Assembly: GCA_965544035.1 (NCBI GenBank)
Contig: CBEULR010000011.1
Span: 1 to 64,000 of the forward strand
DNA from: CBEULR01 sp965544035
GTDB lineage: Bacteria; Bacillota; Desulfotomaculia; Desulfotomaculales; Desulforudaceae
Direction of reading: 5' to 3'
DNA length: 64,000 nt
Shown here piece after piece: positions 31,426 through 39,281 of this stretch (positions are counted from its first letter, which is position 1; the number at the start of each line of letters is the position of its first letter). Under the pieces are notes generated by a model that had not been told where the DNA came from, did not search any database, and saw only the letters and a program-made list of their open reading frames with translations. The position numbers and the translations under genes are program-made.

Positions 31426-33521
31426 TAATAATGGAACGTGACGCGGTCCCGGTATTCGGCCTTCTTGCCGTCGTTCCACTGGCTGATGGGACGGTAGTAG
31501 CCGACGATGCGCGAGTAGATCTCGGTCGCTCCGCCGCATTTCGAACAGCGCTTCTGCTCCCCGCGGAGATACCCGTCCGATGCACACACCGAATAGGTCG
31601 GCGTCAGCGAAATATAGGGCACCCGGTACCTCCCGATGATCTTCCTCACCAGCGCGGCACAGCTGTCGGGATCGGGCAGAGACTCGCCTAGGAAGACGTG
31701 CACCACCGTCCCGCCGGTGTACAGTTCCTGCAGAGGCTCCTGGTTCTCCATCACCTCGAAGATGTCGTCGGTCTGGTTCACCGGCAATTGCGTTGAATTC
31801 GTGTAATACGGGGCGGCCCCCCGTTTCCAGGCCTCGTCGTTGGCGGTGATGATACCGGGGTACTTTTTCTTGTCAAACCGCGCCAGACGGTGCGAGGCAC
31901 CCTCGGCCGGAGTGGCCTCCAGGTTGTACAGGTTGCCGGTCCGCTCCTGGACGCCGGCGATAAACTCCCGCAGGAAGGCCAGGATGCGGAAGGCGAATTT
32001 CTGCCCGTCGGGCGTATCCAAACCGCACCCCAACAGGTTCAGGGCGGCCTCGTTCCCGCCGAGCAGGCCGATGGTGGAAAAGTGGTTGGACCAGTACTGG
32101 CCGCTGCGTTCTTTCACCGTGGAAAGATAGCGCCGCGAGTACGGGTAAAGACCGTTTTCGGTGAGGCGCTCCAGCACCCGGCGTTTGATCTCCAGCGAGG
32201 TGACGGCCAGCGAGGCCAGTTCGGCCAGGCGGTCGAAAAACTCCTGGTCATCCCGCGACAGGTAAGCCAAACGCGGAAGGTTCAGGGTGACCACACCGAT
32301 CGACCCGGTCAGCGGGCTGGCACCGAACAGCCCCCCGCCCCGCTTCAGCAGATCACGGTTGTTTATCCGCAGGCGGCAGCACATACTGCGCACATCCTCG
32401 GGTTTCAGGTCGGAGTTCATGAAATTGGCGAAGTAGGGCGACCCGTACTTGGAGGTCACCTCAAAGATCTTTCTGGCGGCCGCGCCCTCCCAGTCAAAAC
32501 CGGGCGCGATGTTGTAGGTCGGGATGGGAAAGGCAAAACCGCGGCCCCGCGCGTCTCCTTCCAGCAGGACGTCGGCAAAGGCCTCATTGATCATCTCGAC
32601 CTCTTCCTGGAAGTCGCCGTACCCCTGTGCCAGCTCCCGACCGCCGACGATAGCCGGTTCGTTTTTCATAAACTCCGGCACCACCATATCCATCGTGATG
32701 TTGCTGAAGGGAGTCTGGTAGCCGGTGCGGGTAGGCACATTGAGATTGAATACAAACTCCTGCAGCGCCTGCCGGACCTGGGTATAAGACAGGTTGTCCG
32801 CCCGCACGTAAGGGGCGAGCAGGGTGTCCACATTGGAGAAAGCCTGCGCGCCGGCCGCCTCCCCCTGCAGGGTGTAAAGGAAGTTGACCATCTGTCCCAA
32901 CGCCGAGCGCAGATGCCGCGGCGGCCTTGATTCCATCTGGTTCGGAACACCGCCGAAACCCTGCTCCAGCAGCTGTTTCAGATCCCAGCCCACACAGTAA
33001 ACCGACAGGTATCCCAGATCGTGGATATGAAAATCAGCCTCGCGGTGGGCGCGGCGCACCTCAGGCGGGTACACCCGTTCGAGCCAGAAGTGGGCGGCGG
33101 CCGTATTGGCCAGGTAGCTGTTCATCCCCTGCAGGGAAAACGAAGAATTGGCATTCTCCGATACCCGCCAATCGGCCTGGTTCAGGTAGGACTCCACCAG
33201 ATCACAGCTCACCAGCGACTTCATATCGCGCATCTGACGATGCTGCTCACGGTAGAGAATGTAAGCCTTCGCGGTGTGATAGTAGCCAAGCTCCATCAAG
33301 GCGGTTTCCACGTGGTCCTGGACCTGCTCGACGGAGGGTACTTCCCCGCCATCCTTGGCCAGAGCAGCCAACACCCGCTGGGTCACCGCCGGGGCCGATT
33401 CCTCGGCCCATTTGCTTTCTCCCGTAGCCTTAAACGCCTTAAGAATGGCGTTGGTGATACGGATTTCTTCGAAAGGAACGGTGCGCCCGTCCCGCTTGCG
33501 TATTATCTTGAACTCCACCAA
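31425..33521 (-). CDS. nrdD: Anaerobic ribonucleoside-triphosphate reductase
   Basis: A 698-residue class III enzyme that makes deoxynucleotides without oxygen. It begins with an ATP-cone (KIIRKRDGRTVPFEEIRITNAILKAF, residues 4-30), then the barrel with FHIHDLGY, NMDMVVPEF-like and CGLDTPDGQ stretches. The C-terminus carries the zinc Cys set (CASDGYL, RCSKCGG) and the glycyl-radical site (RIVGYYRPISQWNDGKKAEY). Length is typical. NrdG, encoded downstream on the same strand, activates it. No NrdR box was recognised upstream. Start ATG-equivalent at 33521. Confidence 0.95.
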   Translation of the reverse strand: MVEFKIIRKRDGRTVPFEEIRITNAILKAFKATGESKWAEESAPAVTQRVLAALAKDGGEVPSVEQVQDHVETALMELGYYHTAKAYILYREQHRQMRDMKSLVSCDLVESYLNQADWRVSENANSSFSLQGMNSYLANTAAAHFWLERVYPPEVRRAHREADFHIHDLGYLSVYCVGWDLKQLLEQGFGGVPNQMESRPPRHLRSALGQMVNFLYTLQGEAAGAQAFSNVDTLLAPYVRADNLSYTQVRQALQEFVFNLNVPTRTGYQTPFSNITMDMVVPEFMKNEPAIVGGRELAQGYGDFQEEVEMINEAFADVLLEGDARGRGFAFPIPTYNIAPGFDWEGAAARKIFEVTSKYGSPYFANFMNSDLKPEDVRSMCCRLRINNRDLLKRGGGLFGASPLTGSIGVVTLNLPRLAYLSRDDQEFFDRLAELASLAVTSLEIKRRVLERLTENGLYPYSRRYLSTVKERSGQYWSNHFSTIGLLGGNEAALNLLGCGLDTPDGQKFAFRILAFLREFIAGVQERTGNLYNLEATPAEGASHRLARFDKKKYPGIITANDEAWKRGAAPYYTNSTQLPVNQTDDIFEVMENQEPLQELYTGGTVVHVFLGESLPDPDSCAALVRKIIGRYRVPYISLTPTYSVCASDGYLRGEQKRCSKCGGATEIYSRIVGYYRPISQWNDGKKAEYRDRVTFHY

Positions 33522-33586
33522 ATCGACAAACCTCCCAGAAATACTTGAGCCGAAGTGCCGCGTCGAACGGCCTCCGCTACTAAGTG

Positions 33587-33610
33587 AAAAACCCGGCCCT
33601 TACGGGCCGG
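33587..33610 (-). terminator. Intrinsic terminator of the DtxR-feo unit
   Basis: On the reverse strand CCGGCCC-GTAA-GGGCCGG is followed by GTTTTTCAC. It lies about 60 bases after the stop of the DtxR-family gene and before nrdD. Confidence 0.8.
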
Positions 33611-33671
33611 CATATCACCATTTATTACCTCATTTTCTACAATAACATGCGCAATTCCTGCTTTTTCACGC

Positions 33672-34166
33672 CTATTTTTTGCAGCCCTCCGCCGCACTGT
33701 CCAGCTCCCGGCAACCGTCACAATCACGCCGCTCACCGGTTTCGGCAAAGGCCTGAAACTTCTTCAGAAACATCACTTCGCTGCCGGGGCACTGCTCCAC
33801 AAACTGCACCATTTTCAGCAACCTGTCCCGTGCCTCGGGCGACAGATAGTGCTCAATCCGGCAGGCATCCTCTTCCGCCACCTTTCGATCGAGACCCAGA
33901 ATCTCGTGAAAGAAGGTGAAGAGCATCTGGTGGCGGGCATACACTTCTTTTCCCACACGCTCGCCCTTCGCCGTCAGTTCAATATGACCGTATTTCTCCC
34001 GATGAACAAGCCCTTTCTCGGACAGCGTCTTGACCGCAGCCGTCACTGAAGGCATCTTCACTCCGAGCGCCCGGGCCACATCCTTGACACGCACCACCTT
34101 ATTGTCAAGGCCGATCACGTAAATGGTTTCCAGATAGTCTTCCAAAGACTCGGTATATCCGGTCAC
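33672..34166 (-). CDS. DtxR/MntR-family metal-dependent repressor
   Basis: A 164-residue regulator. The N-terminal winged helix is typical (MTGYTESLEDYLETIYVIGL; RVKDVARALGVKMPSVTAAVKTLSEKGLV). The metal-binding dimerisation domain follows with RHQMLFTFFHEILGLDRKVAEEDACRIEHYLS, including the Cys, Glu and His ligands of the family. The C-terminus is Cys-rich (DCDGCREL, EGCKK). It ends the feoA-feoB-zinc ribbon unit, so Fe2+-responsive control of Feo uptake is likely, consistent with DtxR-like palindromes upstream of feoA. GTG start after GGGGGTGG. Confidence 0.9.
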   Translation of the reverse strand: MTGYTESLEDYLETIYVIGLDNKVVRVKDVARALGVKMPSVTAAVKTLSEKGLVHREKYGHIELTAKGERVGKEVYARHQMLFTFFHEILGLDRKVAEEDACRIEHYLSPEARDRLLKMVQFVEQCPGSEVMFLKKFQAFAETGERRDCDGCRELDSAAEGCKK

Positions 34167-34223
34167 GGCGCCACCCCCTTTGTGACCGCTTGAATCCAGT
34201 ATATACTATAAAACGCTTGACGG

Positions 34224-34433
34224 CTACAGCTTGTCCCTTTGGCCACGGTCACAGGCCCCGCAGCCAAAGCAGCGGCCACAATCCCCCGTGCCGGTTAGCG
34301 GGCGGCAGCAGCGCGGACAGAAAAGGCTGTCCGGCTGTTCGACCACCAGATCGCAATGCGTGCAGCGCAAGCCGGGCGCGGGACTCGTCCGGTCCTCCTT
34401 CTGGCGCCTCAAACGCTTCCAGATATCGCTCAC
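34224..34433 (-). CDS. Small zinc-ribbon protein in the feo operon
   Basis: A 69-residue basic protein with three Cys pairs: CTHC, CPRC and a C-terminal CGRCFGCGAC. The first two pairs, 18 residues apart, look like one zinc ribbon. It begins at GTG 34433 after GGGGTGGGG, 18 bases after the feoB stop, and ends about 60 bases before the DtxR-family gene. It is not the usual FeoC; a regulatory or metal-handling role in the feo unit is inferred from position only. Confidence 0.7.
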   Translation of the reverse strand: MSDIWKRLRRQKEDRTSPAPGLRCTHCDLVVEQPDSLFCPRCCRPLTGTGDCGRCFGCGACDRGQRDKL

Positions 34434-34451
34434 GGGCCCCCACCCCTTTTC

Positions 34452-36605
34452 CTACGTCAACAATTCAGGCGTCCTTTGCCGGAGCGGCAAGAACCGGCGG
34501 GCCAGCCAAACGACGATCCAGCCGCCGGCGGCGAATATGCCCACGGTGATCAGCGCTCCGCCAAGAGTTCCCAGGTCAAAGACACTCCCCAGGCGGCCAA
34601 TGATCCCGCCCACCAGGAAGGCAATCACCCAGGTGGCCGCCCAGAGCACGGCCGCCTCACCCACGCTGCGCTCTTTAAAGATGATCAGCACGGCGGCGAT
34701 GCACGGGATAAACAGGGTGATGGTGAGCAGGGCCACAAACATCTGCAGGGTGGTCAGTTCCATCGTGAGCAGGCCGGCCGCCCCAAAGTCCCGCCGGATG
34801 ATGCCCATGATAAAGGCGGTCGCTGTTTCGGAGGGCAGGTTAAGCCAACCCACCGTGACCGGCGCCAAAAGGGTCTGCATACCCCGCAGAATACCGGTGA
34901 GCTGAAAGGTACTGATCAGCAGCGCCCCCAGCGCAAAGATCGGGATGACCTCGGTCAGAAAACCATAGGACTTGTTCCAGGTCTTCTTCAGCACGTTCCC
35001 GATCCGGGGAATGCGCAGCGGCGGCAGGTCAATCATCAAATGCGTAGACTGCCCGGGCAAGAGCGCGTGTAATAGCGTGCCGGCCACCACAAACACCGTG
35101 AAAAGCACCAGTACGTACACCAGCACATACATTCCGCCCAGCCCGGCCAGGATCCCGGCCACCACCGCGAGCTGCCCGGAGCACGGGATGGCTAGCGCCA
35201 GCAGGAAGATGGCGATGCGCTTTTCACGATCCGAACCCAAAACCCGCGTAACAATGGTCGCCATAGTCACGCAGCCGAAGCCCAGGATAAAGGGAATCAC
35301 GGCCCGCCCATTAAGACCGATGCCGCTTAGAGCCCGGTCGGTCATCGTGGCGATACGCGGCAGATACCCTGAATCCTCAAACAAGGCCAGGAAGAAGTAA
35401 AACCCGGCCACCAGCGGGAACAAAAGGCCCAGAACATAAATAACGGTCATGGTGAGCACGCCGAACTCCCCGACCAGAATCACGCCGAGCGCGCCGTCGA
35501 GGTCTGTAAAGCGGCCGACCAGCCCGGTAATAAAGGGCGCGTAATACCCGCCCATAATGTCTTCCTCCAGAAACCCCACCACGGTCTGGGCGATGAAAAC
35601 CCCGACCGCCTCGTACATCACAAAAAGCGCCACCAGCAGGATCGGCACGCCGGTCAGCGGTCGGATCATCAAACGCCCCAAAGCCGTGCCAAACGCCGAG
35701 CTCCGGCGGCTTTCCTTAACCACCGCCGCCACAATCTCGTTCACATACCTGCGCCGCATGCGGTAAATGTTTTCCCGCTGGTCGCCCGGCTCCACCAAAT
35801 GGCGCGCGGCTACCGCCGCGTCCCCCTCGAGCACCAGCAGGGCATCCCCCTGGTCGCCCAGTCGGTTCAGCGTAGACTGGAGCAGCGGTTCCAGCCCCGG
35901 AGTCAGACGCCCCGGACGGGCCTGTGCCACTTTGGTACGCACCTCATCGAGCCCCTTGCCTTTAACCGCCACGGTGGGCACCACCGGCGTCCCGAGCATT
36001 TCGGAGAGCCGCCCAAAATCGATCGCCAGCCCGTGCCGTTCGGCCTCGTCCACCATGTTCACGGCCACCACCACCGGCACCCCGGTGTCGATTATCTGCT
36101 GGGTCAAAAACAGATCCCGCTCCAGGTGCACGGCATTCACGACATTGACCACGACGTCGGCCGAAAGGATGATATCGCGCGCGATGCGTTCCTCATCGTT
36201 AAAGGACGAGATGCCGTAGACGCCCGGCGTGTCGATCAGCACGTCATCACCCAGCGCCGCGTGCGTGATCTCGAGCGTGGTACCCGGATAGTTGGAAACA
36301 TCTACATAGAGTCCGGTAAGCGCGTTGAAAAAAACCGACTTGCCGGTATTCGGATTCCCGGCCAAGACAATACGCTTCGCCCCGGGCGGAATATCGATTT
36401 CCAAAGGAAGGTCATGGTGGTGCTCACCGGCCTGGGCGTCGCCCCCGGGTGCCATCCGTCTCTCATCCGAAAGATCCGCCTCACACGGGAGGATCGGCTC
36501 ACCCTTCTTCCGGCGAATCTTCCCGGTTTTGCGCCCGGACTTCCGGTCATCCAACACCGGGCAGCTCTTTGGGGGACAATGATGACAGGATTTCTTCTTG
36601 GACAT
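34452..36605 (-). CDS. feoB: Ferrous iron transport protein B
   Basis: A 717-residue inner-membrane Fe2+ transporter. Before the G domain there is an unusual extension of about 75 residues with CHHCPPKSCPVL, a basic stretch (KSGRKTGKIRRKKG) and EHHHD, which may bind metal. The GTPase domain has G1 GNPNTGKS (83-90), G3 DTPG and G4 NMVD. The membrane part contains the Gate regions with conserved Cys (GFGCVTMATIVTR; PCSGQLAV; LFIPCIAAV). The start is ATG 36605, placed nine bases after GGGGGT. Confidence 0.95.
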   Translation of the reverse strand: MSKKKSCHHCPPKSCPVLDDRKSGRKTGKIRRKKGEPILPCEADLSDERRMAPGGDAQAGEHHHDLPLEIDIPPGAKRIVLAGNPNTGKSVFFNALTGLYVDVSNYPGTTLEITHAALGDDVLIDTPGVYGISSFNDEERIARDIILSADVVVNVVNAVHLERDLFLTQQIIDTGVPVVVAVNMVDEAERHGLAIDFGRLSEMLGTPVVPTVAVKGKGLDEVRTKVAQARPGRLTPGLEPLLQSTLNRLGDQGDALLVLEGDAAVAARHLVEPGDQRENIYRMRRRYVNEIVAAVVKESRRSSAFGTALGRLMIRPLTGVPILLVALFVMYEAVGVFIAQTVVGFLEEDIMGGYYAPFITGLVGRFTDLDGALGVILVGEFGVLTMTVIYVLGLLFPLVAGFYFFLALFEDSGYLPRIATMTDRALSGIGLNGRAVIPFILGFGCVTMATIVTRVLGSDREKRIAIFLLALAIPCSGQLAVVAGILAGLGGMYVLVYVLVLFTVFVVAGTLLHALLPGQSTHLMIDLPPLRIPRIGNVLKKTWNKSYGFLTEVIPIFALGALLISTFQLTGILRGMQTLLAPVTVGWLNLPSETATAFIMGIIRRDFGAAGLLTMELTTLQMFVALLTITLFIPCIAAVLIIFKERSVGEAAVLWAATWVIAFLVGGIIGRLGSVFDLGTLGGALITVGIFAAGGWIVVWLARRFLPLRQRTPELLT

Positions 36606-36735
36606 TTTGTACATACCCCCGGCTATTTATAGTGGATCAGCGGTGTTGCGCATATGATACTTGTTTGATGAAGGACGGGCGCAGCTTACTCCTGCGCCCG
36701 TCAAAACCACCCTTGCTATTCAACTGGTTGGCTGA

Positions 36736-36963
36736 TCACGCTACCAAGGCGACCTCGATATCTGAAGCCAATCCGCGACCAAGCGCGATCTCTTGCTTGT
36801 TCTTGCTGATAACCACCGGTCCGGAGGGCACAACCTCAATACAGGTCACGGTCTCGCCCTCGCTAATCCCGAAGCGGATCGCCTGAGCCCGCACCATCTC
36901 ATCGGTGATATTGATAATCCGGACCTTTTGTCCTTTCTTCACCTCGTGCAGCTTCACAGCCAT
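36736..36963 (-). CDS. feoA: Ferrous iron transport protein A
   Basis: A 75-residue SH3-like protein that works with FeoB. The sequence KLHEVKKGQKVRIINI, MVRAQAIRFGISEGETVTCIEVVPSGPVVI and ALGRGLASDIEV is typical. It starts after AAAGAGGGGG and is followed by feoB after about 130 bases that hold only a weak hairpin (GGGCGCAGG/CCTGCGCCC, about 36675-36700). Confidence 0.93.
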   Translation of the reverse strand: MAVKLHEVKKGQKVRIINITDEMVRAQAIRFGISEGETVTCIEVVPSGPVVISKNKQEIALGRGLASDIEVALVA

Positions 36964-37039
36964 CCCCCTCTTTCCCTGCGTCCTAATAGTGCGCGAAATT
37001 GTTAGACACTGGCATCAATGTTCACTTCGACAATGATTG

Positions 37040-37053
37040 TTAGGCTTGGCTAA
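37040..37053. promoter_or_regulatory. DtxR-like operator, proximal
   Basis: Inverted repeat TTAG-GCTTGG-CTAA, about 80 bases before feoA, within AT-rich DNA that should contain the promoter. It resembles the half-sites of DtxR/IdeR boxes (TTAGGTTAG-CTAACCTAA). Confidence 0.5.
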
Positions 37054-37139
37054 TTAAATTAAACTGTACACACACCATTTTGTCAAGAACATTTTTCAAT
37101 AGGGTTCCGGGCGGTTCTGACGGATAATAAGGGTTCTCT

Positions 37140-37167
37140 AATAATGTTAGCTTAACCTAACATTATT
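37140..37167. promoter_or_regulatory. DtxR-like operator, distal, 11-bp perfect dyad
   Basis: AATAATGTTAG (37140-37150) and CTAACATTATT (37157-37167) are perfect inverted repeats around CTTAAC. The core TTAGCTTAACCTAA closely resembles a DtxR box. It lies between the divergently read end of the protease gene at 37200 and feoA, whose own family regulator is encoded at the other end of the feo unit. Confidence 0.65.
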
Positions 37168-37199
37168 CCAATGTCAAGGCCCTTTTTCTCATTCCGCCA

Positions 37200-37658
37200 T
37201 CAGGACACGGTTCGGGTTTCGAGTTCCGATACAATAAGGTCGGCCACCCGATCCAGAACGGCTTCCACCTCCGGTGAGAGTTCCATTCCCATCTCCGTGG
37301 AGGCCGGCTCAACCCCGAACACCACCATCTCGGGATGATGTCCCTGTTCGGCGAGTATGCTCACCACTTCCGGGAAGCGGATATCGTGAACCGACAGGGC
37401 CTCCCCGCCAAAACCCTGCAGCTCATCCCCAGGGATCCGATATACCGTTCCGGGCTCCCCTCCGCCGCGGACGGCGTCGACAACAATCAGCAGTTCCGCG
37501 TCCTCCAGCTCGTAGATCAGGCTGTACACCCCGGTTCCGGCGTCGATCAGCTCCACACCGGGAGGAAGCTCACGCTCCCGGAGAGTCTCAATCACCCGCA
37601 CGCCGATGCCGTCATCCCGCATCAGAATATTGCCCAGTCCGAGCACAATAGTCCGCAA
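37200..37658 (-). CDS. Hydrogenase maturation protease (HycI/HoxM-like)
   Basis: A 152-residue peptidase M52-like protein that trims the C-terminus of the large subunit of [NiFe] hydrogenases. The nickel-sensing Glu/Asp positions are in LGLGNILMRDDGIGVRVIE, then GTGVYSLIYELEDAELLIVVDAVRGG, and a His in SVHDIRFPEV. The start is TTG 37658, seven bases after GGGAGGT; the frame extends upstream into an intergenic repeat without support. No [NiFe] hydrogenase structural gene is in the window, so its substrate is encoded elsewhere. Confidence 0.88.
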   Translation of the reverse strand: MRTIVLGLGNILMRDDGIGVRVIETLRERELPPGVELIDAGTGVYSLIYELEDAELLIVVDAVRGGGEPGTVYRIPGDELQGFGGEALSVHDIRFPEVVSILAEQGHHPEMVVFGVEPASTEMGMELSPEVEAVLDRVADLIVSELETRTVS

Positions 37659-37674
37659 AACCGCGACCTCCCAC

Positions 37675-37695
37675 GAATCAGTGATCAGCATTCAG
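37675..37695. repeat. GAATCAGTGATCAGCATTC repeat
   Basis: Reverse-complement near-match (two differences) to 12941-12959. It lies just upstream of the start of the maturation-protease gene. Confidence 0.5.
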
Positions 37696-37767
37696 GAGAC
37701 TTCCCGGCTCCGGTTCCTCCCCCTGCATACTGCCCTGAAAATAGCTTTATATTCCCGTTTAGTGCCC

Positions 37768-37985
37768 AAGGTATTCGGTGCAGAGTAAGGCTTCGGTCCC
37801 GAGATCGAGTGTCGGGTTTACGGCCACTGTTTCCAAGGCGGCCGATCCAGGCGGTCGGCCGGAGGGAGTACACGCGGAAGCGCCCGTAAACGTCCTCGTC
37901 GTGGGCCGCACAGCCCTTGCCTTCGCTAAGAATGGTGCCCGAATCGCACAAGTCGCCCGGAGGTACACCGGGACGACACGACCCT
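37768..37985 (-). repeat. Dispersed structured repeat, copy C
   Basis: Third copy, on the reverse strand. Its 5' hairpin is GTCGTCCCGG with CCGGGCGAC (37952-37977). Relative to copy B the sequence changes on both arms but the stem can still form with a wobble and one shift. The core to CCGCCTTGG and the C-type tail (CGTAAACCCGACACTCGATC ... GCACCGAATACCTT) match copy A; the B-type tail is missing. It fills the 415-base gap between the maturation-protease and YibE/F genes. Confidence 0.85.
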
Positions 37986-38074
37986 TTTCGTTTCCCTGAT
38001 GGGTCACCTTCAGGGTGAGGGAAGCTGACCCCGGATTTTCACGTTCCTGCGGACTACGTCCGCCAGGTTCGCGG

Positions 38075-39250
38075 TCACTGGTAAACATCTTTCCCATTCG
38101 CCCCGCGGTCCATAGATTGGTTCGGCGGGGTACTCCGCTGCGCCATCAGCAGGCCTCCCGCGAGCGCCGTGACGGGTATCGCCAGAATCAGACCGATCGA
38201 ACCGGCCATCGCCCTGACCACCTCGGTCGCAATCAGTTCCATATTAATCACCTTCACAAACGGTGTGTCATAGGCCATAAAGAGGAGCAGCATCGGGATG
38301 GTCGAGCCGGTGTAGGCCAGGATCAGCGTGTTGGACATGGTGCCCATTACATCCCGGCCGACATTCATCCCCGACCGGATCAGATCCCGCAGGCTGATCA
38401 GCGGATTGGCCCGTCTCACCTCTTCCATCGCCGAGGCGATCGACATTCCCACATCCATCACCGCACCGAGGGCGCCGATAATAATCCCCGCAAACAGCAG
38501 CCCGCGGACATCCAGCTCGATTCCCTGCGGTATGTACAAGAGACCAACCGCCTCCTCCCCACCGCCGAAACCGGACAGGCGCGCCAGACCGCCCACAATC
38601 ATGGCCAAGACGCCGGCCACCACCACGCCCCCGGTGGTGCCGATCACGGCGGCGAGCGTCTTGCGCCCGGCACCGGCAATGATCACGAAGGTCACCGCAA
38701 TCACGCCGGCAGACACCGCCACGGTAACCCCGATCGGGCTGCAGCCCTTCAGCAGAAGCGGCAGCAGAACGGTAAGGATGGCCAGACCGGTGATCCCCAG
38801 GGTGACTATGGTCTTCGCCCCCTGGATCCCCCCGACCACCACCAGAAGCAGCAGGAAGAATCCCATAATCATGTACAGCCAGCGGTCACGCACAAGATCG
38901 GTGGCATGGGCGGCCACGATTTCCTCACCCTGTATTTCGGCCAGCACCAGAATCCGGTCCCCCGCCCTGAAATCTATATCGAAGGCGGGATTGCCGGTTG
39001 CGGGGCTTTCCACTTCAAGCACCCGTCCGGCGAACCGTCCTTCCAATAGCTCAACCTTTAGTTCGGTTCGCTCGATGAGCATTTCCAGAGCCGGATCGTG
39101 TTCGGACAAGTGCCGCACTTCCAGCACCTCGGCGCGGATCGTCTCCTCGACCAGCCCCGAACCGTCGGCGGCAGGCGCCGGGCCGGCAATCCCGGCAAGC
39201 AACATACAGACCAGCAGTGTAACCAGCGTCGCTTTCAGCCATGTTCTCAT
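38075..39250 (-). CDS. YibE/F-like membrane protein
   Basis: A protein of about 391 residues. A signal peptide (WLKATLVTLLVCMLLAGIAGPAPA) is followed by an extracytoplasmic beta-rich domain of about 110 residues (ETIRAEVLEV ... GRVLEVESPATGNPAFDIDFRAGDRILV) and seven or eight membrane helices with the family stretches GGIQGAKTIVTLGITGLAI and GALGAVMDVGMSIASAMEEV. The family is broadly conserved but has no known function. The ATG at 39250 suits the signal peptide; spacing to GAGGGG is long, and a TTG at 39295 overlapping the preceding gene is the alternative. Confidence 0.88.
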   Translation of the reverse strand: MRTWLKATLVTLLVCMLLAGIAGPAPAADGSGLVEETIRAEVLEVRHLSEHDPALEMLIERTELKVELLEGRFAGRVLEVESPATGNPAFDIDFRAGDRILVLAEIQGEEIVAAHATDLVRDRWLYMIMGFFLLLLVVVGGIQGAKTIVTLGITGLAILTVLLPLLLKGCSPIGVTVAVSAGVIAVTFVIIAGAGRKTLAAVIGTTGGVVVAGVLAMIVGGLARLSGFGGGEEAVGLLYIPQGIELDVRGLLFAGIIIGALGAVMDVGMSIASAMEEVRRANPLISLRDLIRSGMNVGRDVMGTMSNTLILAYTGSTIPMLLLFMAYDTPFVKVINMELIATEVVRAMAGSIGLILAIPVTALAGGLLMAQRSTPPNQSMDRGANGKDVYQ

Positions 39251-39281
39251 ACGCGTGCCTAGACCCCTCGACCAGTGCAGT

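Noticed and set aside
34224..34433. Calling the zinc-ribbon gene feoC
   Set aside because: FeoC is a winged-helix protein; this product has zinc-ribbon Cys pairs and no such fold pattern.
36675..36700. GGGCGCAGG/CCTGCGCCC hairpin between feoA and feoB as a terminator
   Set aside because: No T-tract, and feoA-feoB are expected to be co-transcribed; may be a processing site.
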